Shown piece after piece: positions 27,083 through 34,998 of a stretch of 40,654 bases of DNA; positions within the stretch are counted from its first letter, which is position 1, and each line of letters opens with the position of its first letter. Location: positions 1-40,654 of the IMG/VR virus record IMGVR_UViG_3300022743_000008; one strand, given 5' to 3'. The stretch comes from a virus. Made by a program: the position numbers and the translations under genes. The notes below the pieces were generated by a model. The model did not search any database. It worked only from the letters and a program-made list of their open reading frames with translations, and was not told where the DNA came from.

Positions 27083-27711
27083 ACCGCTGGCGCCTTCTTC
27101 TGGCCCCAGTAGAGGGTCCAGTCGCCTACCGTTACCGCGTCCTTGTAGAACGTGTCCCCGGCTGAACGCTTCTGCTGGCTGGCGTCCGATCTGGTGTCCG
27201 GGTTGTTGCGCGTGGCCTCTTGGGTCCGGGAGACGCAGGTAATCGTGGCCCACCCGGCAGAGTTCTCCGGGATGGTCGGGATGGTGATGTCGTCAATGTG
27301 CCCGAGAAACCGAACCTCTGCCGACGCGGACATCTTCCGCGTAGTCTTATCCAGAAACCCGCGCCAAATCCGCACCGGGGCAAGCGTCGGGTCATAGGTC
27401 CGCAGGATTTCATCAGTCACGGACCCGAAGGCCAGAAGCCGAATGTCGATCCTCTGGACCTCAATGGAGGACACGCGCGGGATGGGGTCCATGTCCACCA
27501 GCCCGTAGGCCCCGCGCCACGTATATGACGGCTCTGTCCCGGTATCCGGGTCGCGCACGGCGGCGGTGAAGTTGTCCCACGAATCCGACCAGAGCCGCTT
27601 GATGACAGCGGCCCCGGTCGAGCGGTCTTTGACCGTGATTTCCAGAAAGTCCCGAGGCAAGAGGACAGTATCTGAAATCGCCGTCGTATTCGCGGACAGA
27701 AGGGATTTCAT
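27079..27711 (-). CDS. Distal tail protein, 210 aa
   Basis: A beta-rich protein with LPRDFLEITVKDRSTGAAVIKRLWSDSW at the start, a R-x-W-R-G-F-L-D-K-T segment, then VRFLGHIDDITIPTIPENSAGWATITCVS. Genes of this kind lie between the tape measure and tail tip protein in many small siphophages and build the distal tail hub. Alternative: a gp14-like (DUF2163) relative; sequence marks for that family are weak. Start overlaps the gene upstream. Confidence 0.75.
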   Translation of the reverse strand: MKSLLSANTTAISDTVLLPRDFLEITVKDRSTGAAVIKRLWSDSWDNFTAAVRDPDTGTEPSYTWRGAYGLVDMDPIPRVSSIEVQRIDIRLLAFGSVTDEILRTYDPTLAPVRIWRGFLDKTTRKMSASAEVRFLGHIDDITIPTIPENSAGWATITCVSRTQEATRNNPDTRSDASQQKRSAGDTFYKDAVTVGDWTLYWGQKKAPAV

Positions 27712-28235
27712 CAGGCCGTCCGGGCGAGGATGCCAATTTGGTAGACAGCAGACGCGCCAGCCGAGTTGTTCACTCGCAGCAGGTCGGAACTGGCATCAAC
27801 CACGGTCCCCATGCCGGTGGAGTCCGGGTTGAACATGAAGAACGCGCCGCCTGGGCGAATGTTCGCCGTAGCTTGGGATGCGGAGCCGACAATGCCCAGG
27901 AAGGTGTTGCCAGCGCCCCCGATGAACAGGTTCGTCGTATTGGGGGTGGAGGTCGTTCGCGGGGCATTGATAATCAGGACCGCAACCGGCTTGACGATGA
28001 CCTTCTGCAAGTTGTCAGGGTTCGTCGGAGCCGATGTCAGGTCGATGTTTTCGGAAGCGCCAGACGCAAGGGTGCGCTCGTCCATCCAGATGATGTCTGC
28101 TTGGTTGGCCCCGGTGCCGGTCGCAAGGTCGATCACTTGCTTCATGGACTGGTTGAAAACAGGACCGCCAAACTCATGGTCGCCAGTGAATGACACGTCC
28201 ATAGAGGCGGTAAGGCGCGCGGAAAGGGAAGCCAT
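27711..28235 (-). CDS. Probable tail/virion structural protein, 174 aa
   Basis: A beta-rich Ser/Thr/Ala protein. The C-terminal half reads like a small virion surface protein (FLGIVGSASQATANIRPGGAFFMFNPDSTGMGTVVDASSDLLRV). No catalytic motif is visible. It stands among distal tail genes. Its role as a minor tail protein is inferred from position and composition. Confidence 0.7.
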   Translation of the reverse strand: MASLSARLTASMDVSFTGDHEFGGPVFNQSMKQVIDLATGTGANQADIIWMDERTLASGASENIDLTSAPTNPDNLQKVIVKPVAVLIINAPRTTSTPNTTNLFIGGAGNTFLGIVGSASQATANIRPGGAFFMFNPDSTGMGTVVDASSDLLRVNNSAGASAVYQIGILARTA

Positions 28236-28244
28236 GGTTGATCC

Positions 28245-28868
28245 TCATGCTTGCATTGCGGAGAAGGTCACAGTCCCAACAGCGCGACCTTGGTCGTTGA
28301 ACTGAATGGAGCCGGGTTCCAGCCGCATGACGCAGGCCGGGTTTTGGAAAACGACAGCGGAGCCAGTCGTCATTGCTGGGTCGAAGTGCGGTTCTGCGGT
28401 CTTTTGAGCCGTCACCCCGGAACCGTTGGCCGTCACCGCTTCAGACATCTGGTAAAGGCGCGGCGTTCCGCTGACTGTCACTTGGAAGTAGTCGCCACGG
28501 TTGATGACGAAACTTGCCGGAAGGCCGGTGAATGCCAGGCTCTTGCCGTCAGCGTTCAGGCTCAGGACCGTTCCCGTGTCCGAGAATGCCCCTGTTGGGT
28601 AGTTGCGCGGATAGATGCGCCGCGTGTCCCGGCCGTAAAACGTCCCAGCCGCCCCTTCGATAGAGTGAAGTTGCGCCTGAAAATCCACGCAATCGTCGTA
28701 GGACATCTTCACCGTCTCATAGGCAGCAGCCCAGATTGCCACGCCGAAGTCATAGGCCAGCGCCGCGCCGCCCGCAGTCCGCGAAATCGACTGCCTTGGT
28801 GTGAGGACAAACTTGGTCGTCAAGACCTTGTTCGACAGCAGGTTTGTGACCGGGAAGGTTACGGCCAT
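28245..28868 (-). CDS. Distal tail-like protein, 207 aa
   Basis: Beta-rich protein with YDFGVAIWAAAYETVKMSYDDCVDFQAQLHSIEGAAGTFYGRDTRRIYP, then a second half with GTPRLYQMSEAVTANGSG, ending ...MRLEPGSIQFNDQGRAVGTVTFSAMQA. The combination 'aq...l.a...G....f...d...' is typical of distal tail (Dit-type) or gp11-like proteins right after the tape measure. The start overlaps the tape measure stop by one base. Confidence 0.78.
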   Translation of the reverse strand: MAVTFPVTNLLSNKVLTTKFVLTPRQSISRTAGGAALAYDFGVAIWAAAYETVKMSYDDCVDFQAQLHSIEGAAGTFYGRDTRRIYPRNYPTGAFSDTGTVLSLNADGKSLAFTGLPASFVINRGDYFQVTVSGTPRLYQMSEAVTANGSGVTAQKTAEPHFDPAMTTGSAVVFQNPACVMRLEPGSIQFNDQGRAVGTVTFSAMQA

Positions 28869-31800
28869 CAGAGGCTCCTAGACTTCTGCGCCGACTTGAC
28901 CGCCGAAACGACACGCCCCGGCAGTTCCTTCTTCAACTGAGCAATCTGCCCCTCAATGAACGGACGCATCGACGGATCGGCCCCGCGCATGTCGATTGGC
29001 ATGTTGATGCTCACGCCGCCGCCAGCAGGGGAGAACCCCTTGGGGAGAACCGTCTCGCCCTTCTGAAGGATGGCCGTGAACTCGTCGGGCATCAGGCCGT
29101 TGTGGAAACGCGGCGCACCCATGAATGCCATCGGGGAGATTGATCGCGCGTTCTGGGTTCCGAAGCCGCCGCCCGAGTGGTTCTGCCCGGTCAGCATGTT
29201 CCCCAGCCACGTTCCGGTAGAGTCGCCGGTTTGCTTTCCGGGGGTCAGCAGCGCCGTGAAGAAATCAGGGCCGTAGGACTGCACCAGCGAGGCGAGGATA
29301 TGGCGCACCACGTCCCCAAAGTTGGTCCAGTCGGTGATGGCATTGGCCAATTGGTTCGACAGGTCATCGAACAGTTGCTGTTGCGCCTGAGCCGCCTCAT
29401 CGGCACTGTCCCGATACCGCTGAATCGCCGCGTCCAGATCGGCCACGGCCTGCGCTTCCGGCCCATAGGATTCCACCAGCCGTTGCCGCAGCGCCAGCAG
29501 TTCGGTCAGTTTCGCCGCCCGCTGTTCTTCGGCGGTCATCATTTCCTTGATGAAGTCGAGAGCGGCCTTCTGATCCTTTTCGGCCTGAGTCTGTCCGCCA
29601 CCGCCACCTTTTTTCGGCTTGCCGGGGTTCTCAGAGATCGGGTCCGCTGGCGGTGCGCCCATACCAGCAGGACCGCGCAGTGCCGGGATGGACGCAAAGT
29701 CCCAAGCCTGAATCGTCAGCTTGTTCAACCAGTCCAACATCGTGGAGAACTGGCCCATCAGCCCGTCAAACCGCATCGCGTCCACGCCGTTCAGGCTTTG
29801 CACGTATAGGTCGGTTTGGTCCTTAAGGGATTGGGTGAGGGTCAGGAACTCATCCGCCGTGATCCGGCCCGCCTCAAAATCCGCCTGATAGGAGGCCATT
29901 GCATCGGCAAGGCTCATCATCTGCCCGGCAACGTCCGTATTCCCGATGGCGGCGAAGGATTGCGCCAGCCCGGAAATCTCTGCCTGAACACCAGAGGCAG
30001 ACCGATCCACAAGGGCAATCATGCCCTCCTGGGTCGCCACCAGCGCCTGAGTCAGCGCCGCAGCCTGATCGTCTACCTGTTGCCGAGCCTGAACGAGCGT
30101 GAGGTGATGGTTCAGGAACTCAGTCTCAGCCGCATCCAGCTTCTGACCGGCCATGATCTTCTTTTGCAGGCCGTCCACATAGGATTTGACTTCGGCATCA
30201 TTCGCCGGAACAGGTGCGCCCTTGGCGTAGAACTTGCCGCCGACAACTGCCGTCTTGCCGATAGCCGCGCCAGCGTCCCGCGCCTCAGTCGCATTCAGGG
30301 TTGCAAGTGCGTCCTTTGACTCTTGCAGCTTCGCCGCCATGAGGGCGGTGTAGGTTTGCAGAAGTTCCCGGTTCTTGGCAATCCGAGCGTCAAGCGCCGT
30401 GATTTCCCCTTGGGCGGCGAGTTGGACCTCAGTATCCCCGGAGCGAACCGCATCCGCCACGTCCTTGTGGGCTTGTTCCAGCGAGCGCAGGTCTTGGGTG
30501 ATCTGATCAGCAGCCGCGCGATATTCATCCTTCAGTTCCGAAACGGCAGTCTGATTGTCGCTGATACCCTGCGCCGCCTCGCCAAACGCTGCCTCTGCGC
30601 TGGATTTCAGTGCATAGAAGGCAGTCCCGGCGATAAGCAGCAGGCCCGGCCAGCCGCCCATGAAGGCCCACGCCGCTTTGGCGACATTCGCGGCAGCAGC
30701 CCCAGCCCGAGCAGCAAACGAAAGACGCTCTTGTGCTACGGCGGCAGCATTCGTGGCGGTAATCAAAACCTCGCGCTGAATGATCAGCGCCTTTTCCGCA
30801 GCGAGAACCCCAGCCTGAGCCTTTGCCAAGGAAGCGGCGGAGGTCGTCCCCTTTGCTTCCGCCAGGGCAAGCGCGGCCTTCTTCTTCGCCAGAGTATCGG
30901 TGGCGTTGGAAACGGCGGTCTGCGCCAGAACCACATCGTTCCGCAGCGCCAGAAGGTTTTGCCGTGCAGACTCCCCCGTCTTTGCCTCGCGGAGAAACGC
31001 GCTAAGCCAAGACGTTGCATCGCTGATCTTACGGCCCGCGAATGCGCCCGCAAAGAGAACCCCAGCAACCTTCACCGCCTCGCCAAACATGCGCGCGGCC
31101 CCGGCGCTCTGACCGAGAATATTGCCGACCTCAGACAGAGTCCCAACGACAGCGGACGACAGCCCAGACCCGCCGTTGAACGCTTCAGCGGCGACGATAG
31201 CGCCGTTCCGCAGCACGTTCACCGCGTCCCCGATGGTCAGGGTCACTTTCCCAATCCGCGCGTCTGCGGTCGCAGCAAGGCTATCCAGCGCCCGGATCAT
31301 CACTTCGGTTGTGATGACGCCCTCTTGGCTGAACTTCTTCAGGTCGGCCAGTGTTCCGCCCGCTGCCTTGGCAATCGCCCGCAGGAACTCCACCGGGGCG
31401 TTTTCCCGCAAGGCGCGCATTTCGTCGCCTTGCAGCGCACCAGCCTGAAGCGCCTGAGTGAATTGCAGCAGGGTAGACGCGCGTTCCGCCTCGCTCTTGC
31501 CACTCACGGCCAGAAGCTTGGTCAGGGTTTCAACCTGCCGAACCGTTTGGTCAAACGACTGCTTGTCGCCCATGACCTTCTGAGTCCGCAGAACCGCAGA
31601 CGTGAAGGCATCAATCGGGGCCAGCGAACGGGTAGCCGCAAGGTAGACCTTCTGGAAATTGGCGTTCGAGTCCTCGCCAATCCCCCGCAACTCGTTCCGA
31701 ATGCGGATAGATGTGTCGATGAACTGTGTGAACTGAGACGCGCCCAGACCGCCCGCGACGAGGTAGGACACATTCCGCAGCCGGGCGGCATAGCCCAGCA

Positions 31801-31942
31801 GGGAATCAAGCCCCTTCTCGACGCGGGAGAACCCTGCAAGAGTGCCCTTCTCGAACCGGGCAACGCCCTGCTCAATGAGGCGAACCTTGGCATTGAACGG
31901 GCCGTCAATGGCGTCGAACTCTGCCAGAACCTTGCGGGCCAT
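28868..31942 (-). CDS. Tape measure protein, 1024 aa
   Basis: This sets tail length and delivers DNA through the membrane. The N-terminal about 250 residues carry the tape measure N-domain (TIGR02675-like): RNELRGIGEDSNANFQ, AFTSAVLRTQKVMG, LQFTQALQAGALQGDEMRALRENAPVEFLRAIAKA. Then come long Ala/Gln/Glu-rich coiled coils (about 330-760). One or two hydrophobic segments lie around 410-430 (AAWAFMGGWPGLLLIAGTAFYAL). The end contains the terminal YGPDFF and Pro/Gly-rich portion with a final basic KSAQKSRSL. Typical size for a roughly 150 nm tail by the usual 1.5 angstrom per residue rule; that is an estimate. Confidence 0.92.
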   Translation of the reverse strand: MARKVLAEFDAIDGPFNAKVRLIEQGVARFEKGTLAGFSRVEKGLDSLLGYAARLRNVSYLVAGGLGASQFTQFIDTSIRIRNELRGIGEDSNANFQKVYLAATRSLAPIDAFTSAVLRTQKVMGDKQSFDQTVRQVETLTKLLAVSGKSEAERASTLLQFTQALQAGALQGDEMRALRENAPVEFLRAIAKAAGGTLADLKKFSQEGVITTEVMIRALDSLAATADARIGKVTLTIGDAVNVLRNGAIVAAEAFNGGSGLSSAVVGTLSEVGNILGQSAGAARMFGEAVKVAGVLFAGAFAGRKISDATSWLSAFLREAKTGESARQNLLALRNDVVLAQTAVSNATDTLAKKKAALALAEAKGTTSAASLAKAQAGVLAAEKALIIQREVLITATNAAAVAQERLSFAARAGAAAANVAKAAWAFMGGWPGLLLIAGTAFYALKSSAEAAFGEAAQGISDNQTAVSELKDEYRAAADQITQDLRSLEQAHKDVADAVRSGDTEVQLAAQGEITALDARIAKNRELLQTYTALMAAKLQESKDALATLNATEARDAGAAIGKTAVVGGKFYAKGAPVPANDAEVKSYVDGLQKKIMAGQKLDAAETEFLNHHLTLVQARQQVDDQAAALTQALVATQEGMIALVDRSASGVQAEISGLAQSFAAIGNTDVAGQMMSLADAMASYQADFEAGRITADEFLTLTQSLKDQTDLYVQSLNGVDAMRFDGLMGQFSTMLDWLNKLTIQAWDFASIPALRGPAGMGAPPADPISENPGKPKKGGGGGQTQAEKDQKAALDFIKEMMTAEEQRAAKLTELLALRQRLVESYGPEAQAVADLDAAIQRYRDSADEAAQAQQQLFDDLSNQLANAITDWTNFGDVVRHILASLVQSYGPDFFTALLTPGKQTGDSTGTWLGNMLTGQNHSGGGFGTQNARSISPMAFMGAPRFHNGLMPDEFTAILQKGETVLPKGFSPAGGGVSINMPIDMRGADPSMRPFIEGQIAQLKKELPGRVVSAVKSAQKSRSL

Positions 31943-32453
31943 TACTGCTCCTTGGGCTGTGCTTCCTCTACCGCGCTAAGCGCCTCGAAGAACTCATTCG
32001 GGGTTGCCGCCCAGAAGTCCTTGGGCGTCCACTTCAGGACGGCGACAGCGGCGCGGTAGCAGGATCGAAGCCGCCCAGAATCGCCGCCATCTGATCCTGG
32101 GCTTTCTGCGCTTCGGCCCTCTGGGCTTTTTTTGCGATGTATTGCTCCGGGGTGTAGAGCAACGCCTCGCAAATGTCGGTTTCGAGCAACACCAGATCGT
32201 CGGATGCCACGCCCAACTCGAACAGCATCTTGCGCACGGCTTCGTGCTTCCAGTTGAACTCGCCAACGAAACCGGCGCGGGCGGCTTCCATGATCAGGGT
32301 GGCCCGCTGGTGGACAGTTGCGGTCCCATTCACCAGGTTCATCAGGTGCTGGATCAAGCTGCCGTGGCGAGTCTCGAAGTTGTCCAGAACCTCAAAGGTG
32401 GGCAGGAGTTGGTATTCCCGCCCACCATGCTTGAGAATGCGAGCATCCCGCAT
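31942..32453 (-). CDS. Tail assembly chaperone fusion (gpGT-like), made by -1 frameshift
   Basis: Ribosomes that slip back one base at A AAA AAA (32133-32127) read past the short chaperone's stop. They join its first 109 residues to a 61-residue extension in the -1 frame, giving a product of about 170 residues. The extension contains VLKWTPKDFWAATPNEFFEAL, which matches the W-x-P-x-D-F-W motif of tail chaperone C-domains known from gene transfer agents and siphophages. The long form is thought to wrap the tape measure and recruit tail tube subunits. The slip site fits the X-XXY-YYZ rule in the correct frame. Confidence 0.85.
32034..32453 (-). CDS. Tail assembly chaperone, short form (gpG-like), 139 aa
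   Basis: The product of normal decoding of the same start. The N-terminal part (ARILKHGGREYQLLPTFEVLDNFETRHGSLIQHLMNL) and helical middle match tail assembly chaperones of GTA/HK97-type phages. It lies, as expected, between the tail tube and the tape measure. After the slip site the short form ends in AQDQMAAILGGFDPATAPLSPS. The start at 32453 overlaps the stop of the tail tube gene (TGATG). Confidence 0.85.
   Translation of the reverse strand: MRDARILKHGGREYQLLPTFEVLDNFETRHGSLIQHLMNLVNGTATVHQRATLIMEAARAGFVGEFNWKHEAVRKMLFELGVASDDLVLLETDICEALLYTPEQYIAKKAQRAEAQKAQDQMAAILGGFDPATAPLSPS
32127..32133 (-). promoter_or_regulatory. Programmed -1 frameshift slippery site A AAA AAA
   Basis: Seven A on the minus strand, in the register GCA-AAA-AAA-GCC, in the tail chaperone gene. 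It is the canonical heptamer and joins two frames whose products both match chaperone parts. Confidence 0.88.
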
Positions 32454-32860
32454 CAGACGGTGGACCAGGTCATGGTGCCGTTTTCGCTGATGTCGATGGT
32501 CCACTCGACCACACCCTTGGTGGGCTCGGTAATCTGGGTGATGGCGACCATCACCGGGCCGACGATCTTCTGAGAACCCGTGGTGGACGACTTGATTTCA
32601 ACGTAGGTCGAACCGCCGTTCTGGAAGTGCGTCCACAGGTATTGCTGGCCGGTCGAAAGCGGCTCGTTCGGGCCAACGGTGCAGGACGCCGAGAAACCAT
32701 CGTTGCCCTGGGCGGTCAGCGCGCCGTTCTTGTAGGACGTGCGCTCGTTGGTCTTTCCGGGGTTGATCTGCATGTCGCCTTGCAGTTCGACTTCGGTCAT
32801 CGTCCCGCCCACAGCGGCGGTGGACGAAATGTAGAGTTTGTAGTTCTTGCCGGTAGCCAT
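32453..32860 (-). CDS. Major tail tube protein, 135 aa
   Basis: A compact beta protein with the tail tube pattern: GKNYKLYIS near the start, EVELQGDMQINPGKTNERTSYKNGALTAQG, then a C-terminal ISENGTMTWSTV. The length and the order, after the tail terminator and before the chaperones, are as in GTA and HK97-like phages, where this is the tube subunit, the most abundant tail protein. TGATG overlap to the chaperone gene. The 38-base gap before it holds only its leader. Confidence 0.88.
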   Translation of the reverse strand: MATGKNYKLYISSTAAVGGTMTEVELQGDMQINPGKTNERTSYKNGALTAQGNDGFSASCTVGPNEPLSTGQQYLWTHFQNGGSTYVEIKSSTTGSQKIVGPVMVAITQITEPTKGVVEWTIDISENGTMTWSTV

Positions 32861-32898
32861 GTTTCACTCCTTGGCTTGAAGGTGCGGCCACCGCCGCG

Positions 32899-33282
32899 TC
32901 AGAGGATCACCGAGTATCGGCTCCAAACATGAGCCGTTGCCCCGTCTAGATCGGGGGCCGCGTCCATGGTTTCGTGATCGAGACGCCCGCCCGCAGGTGA
33001 GGACGCCATCAACGCGGCATGTGCCGCCGCAATCTTCTCTTTCCCGCGCTTCATCCCACGCTGCGCCACGGTCGCTGTGGGCCGCAGGAAGTGATGCACG
33101 ACGAAACTGTGCCGCCCGCGCTCTGCGTTCTTTGGGGAGTCGTCGGCCAGATTGAACCCGTCCAGCCGCATGTATTCTTCAGGGGCATCGGTCGGGATAT
33201 GGTCAAAGACCTGAAGCCCCGTGGCGGCAACGACAGTCGTGTAGATCGCCTGTTGCAGTTCCCAGCTTTTTGCGACGGTCAT
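32899..33282 (-). CDS. Tail completion/terminator protein (DUF3168-like), 127 aa
   Basis: Recognised from LQQAIYTTVVAATGLQVFDHIPTDAPEEYMRLDGF and the RHSFVVHHFLRP segment, which match DUF3168, the GTA-type tail terminator family. It forms the ring that joins the tail tube to the head connector. Its position before the tail tube gene agrees. Start overlaps the gene upstream by ATGA. Confidence 0.88.
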   Translation of the reverse strand: MTVAKSWELQQAIYTTVVAATGLQVFDHIPTDAPEEYMRLDGFNLADDSPKNAERGRHSFVVHHFLRPTATVAQRGMKRGKEKIAAAHAALMASSPAGGRLDHETMDAAPDLDGATAHVWSRYSVIL

Positions 33283-33722
33283 GGAAGCCTCGAAAGGACG
33301 TTCAGCAGGGCCTTTTGCTGCGCCGATGCGAACAGGTTCCGTTCTTCCTCAAAGGCAATGTCATGCACCGGGCGCGCGGGCTGGTGCGACGTGCCGTTCA
33401 GGAAGAAATACAGGTGGAACCCGGCTCGCTCTGCGCCCGGCGACAGTTGCCCGACCCGCCCGGTCAGACCCTTGTTGACGATGGAATAGCGGTAGGACTT
33501 CCTCGCAGAACCGGCGGGGTGAAGTGGCGTGTCCACGTCCTGCATCCCCGGAAGCCCGTGGTAGAAGGGCGCAAGGGACGATGCGCTGTTCAGCAGCTCC
33601 ATGACGCGGCGGTGCATCCGAACGGTGGACGCCTTGACCGGCTTCATGGCTTCTTCCCGCAAGGCTTCAGGAAGGCGCTTCAGGTCCGCCCGAAGTTCCT
33701 TTGCCCCACGAATGCGAGCCAT
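33279..33722 (-). CDS. HK97 gp10-like neck protein, 147 aa
   Basis: The N-terminus (GAKELRADLKRLPEALREEAMKPVKASTVRMHRRV) is the basic helix of HK97 gp10-like proteins; then follows a beta domain with YRYSIVNKG, GFHLYFFLNGTSHQPARP, and a final helix. This family belongs to the neck. The order of connector, adaptor, gp10, terminator is standard. Length is normal. Confidence 0.85.
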   Translation of the reverse strand: MARIRGAKELRADLKRLPEALREEAMKPVKASTVRMHRRVMELLNSASSLAPFYHGLPGMQDVDTPLHPAGSARKSYRYSIVNKGLTGRVGQLSPGAERAGFHLYFFLNGTSHQPARPVHDIAFEEERNLFASAQQKALLNVLSRLP

Positions 33723-34081
33723 CAGGTAGGCTCGCCCTTGGTCGCAGTCAGGGTGATCAGCGCGCCCTTGCCGGTGAAGTCCTGGGCCGTGTTGACCCCA
33801 TAGACCTCGCCCGTTTCCGCGTCCTTCAGCCGGTAGCCCGCCGCGTTAGCCAGAAGGTCGGGGTAGTTTTCATGCGGGCGCAGGTTGACCTCGACCTTGG
33901 GCATGGACGTAATCTGTCCGCCAGACTCACCCTCAATCCCGCGCGTCCGGGACCGGATCGGGACAACCTCTGCCGGGACAGTATCGACCTGCATCCACTC
34001 GATGGTGAATCCGCCGCCGCCGTCCGAGGTCTTTTTCTGCCGCTCAATGATGATCTGAGAGCGGAACCGGCCAGCGCCCAT
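33722..34081 (-). CDS. Head-tail adaptor / head closure protein, 119 aa
   Basis: A small beta-barrel protein. GRFRSQIIIERQKKTSDGGGGFTIEW is the usual start of the SPP1 gp16/HK97 gp7-type head-tail joining family, followed by EVVPIRSR. The final VYGVNTAQDFTGKGALITLTATK fits the end strands. It closes the connector for tail attachment. Start touches the stop of the gene upstream. Confidence 0.83.
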   Translation of the reverse strand: MGAGRFRSQIIIERQKKTSDGGGGFTIEWMQVDTVPAEVVPIRSRTRGIEGESGGQITSMPKVEVNLRPHENYPDLLANAAGYRLKDAETGEVYGVNTAQDFTGKGALITLTATKGEPT

Positions 34082-34386
34082 CAGCCGATGATTTCCGAAA
34101 GGGGCGTCACGGCAACTAGTTCTTCGGGCGGCTCCGGCTTCTTGTTCGCTTCGATATTGGCCGCGATGTCAGCCGCCACACGGGCCGCTTCCGCTTCCGC
34201 CAACGCCTTCTGTTGTGCCGCGATTTCGGCCATCGCCTTGGGCGCATCCTTCTCAGCCACGGCAACCGCCTTGCCAAGCTGGCAGAGAGCAATCCGCTCG
34301 TTCGGCTGAAGGCTGGTAATGTCGGCCCCGGCTTGCAGGACGCCCGCGCCGGTCACGGCTTCTTCGGTCAGGATATACTTGCGCAT
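34081..34386 (-). CDS. Ala/Glu-rich helical protein in the connector module, 101 aa
   Basis: The N-terminal 40 residues are globular (RKYILTEEAVTGAGVLQAGADIT). Then comes a long Ala/Glu helix (about 50-85, KAMAEIAAQQKALAEAEAARVAADIAANIEANKK), possibly a coiled coil, and a Pro-rich end. Start 34386 has GAGG 6 bases upstream; an ATG at 34398 is in frame but overlaps the upstream gene. It may be a head-tail joining or assembly accessory factor. Confidence 0.65.
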   Translation of the reverse strand: MRKYILTEEAVTGAGVLQAGADITSLQPNERIALCQLGKAVAVAEKDAPKAMAEIAAQQKALAEAEAARVAADIAANIEANKKPEPPEELVAVTPLSEIIG

Positions 34387-34394
34387 GGGAGTCC

Positions 34395-34949
34395 TCATAG
34401 GGGCTTGATGCGATAGAGCCGCATCAGTTCAGACGCCGCGAACGGCGAGACATGGGCTTGGTCGGTGGTGACGGACTCCCTACGGTCGTAGAGGTCGGCC
34501 ACGATGATCTTGATGGCAGTCACCAGCGCCGTGGGGATGGTCGTGTATCCAGCCATGTAGGAAATCACGACGGGATAGAGCGTCCCCGTGACGCCGGGCC
34601 AGGAAGTCGCGGGAAACACGCGCGCCGGGCTATCGCCATAGACGGTGCAGCCCGCGATGGTCGCCCCATCCACGACAACCGAAGTCAGAGAGTTCACGAC
34701 GCCGCCCGGCAACTCAACCCCGGTATCATCCGAGAACCCCTGAAGCTTTAGGGTGCAGGCCCGCGACGTGAGCAGTCGGCCAGTCGTGCGCTCAACGATG
34801 TTCTGCGCGGCGAGGCCGTAGGAAATAATGACTTCATCGTCCCGCGTGGAGACGACGTTAAGGTGCGCCTTCAGGGCCGCAGCCGTGACAACGTTGGTCG
34901 TCAGGTCGGCACACTGAAACACCCGGTCATATGGCCGCTGAAAGGTCAT
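34395..34949 (-). CDS. Head-tail connector (gp6-like), 184 aa
   Basis: An all-helical N-terminus (AAALKAHLNVVSTRDDEVIISYGLAAQNIVERTTGRLL) and a beta hairpin insert, then helix AIKIIVADLYDRRESVT, as in HK97 gp6 / phage connector adaptor proteins. It binds the portal ring and is the first neck component. Placement directly after the capsid gene is standard. Confidence 0.85.
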   Translation of the reverse strand: MTFQRPYDRVFQCADLTTNVVTAAALKAHLNVVSTRDDEVIISYGLAAQNIVERTTGRLLTSRACTLKLQGFSDDTGVELPGGVVNSLTSVVVDGATIAGCTVYGDSPARVFPATSWPGVTGTLYPVVISYMAGYTTIPTALVTAIKIIVADLYDRRESVTTDQAHVSPFAASELMRLYRIKPL

Positions 34950-34969
34950 GAAGGCTCCCCCGGAAGGGA

Positions 34970-34991
34970 GGGCGCGAGTTTCCCCGCGCCC
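34970..34991 (-). terminator. Possible attenuator after the capsid gene
   Basis: A 7-bp stem GGGCGCG / CGCGCCC with an 8-base loop lies 8 bases past the capsid stop. No T-tract follows, so it is probably a partial terminator or a stability element that raises capsid over downstream expression. Confidence 0.4.
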
Positions 34992-34998
34992 CCAGAAG

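Noticed and set aside
30323-32059. A 578-codon open frame on the plus strand opposite the tape measure gene
   Set aside because: Antisense shadow of the tape measure; no start signal and no recognisable domain.
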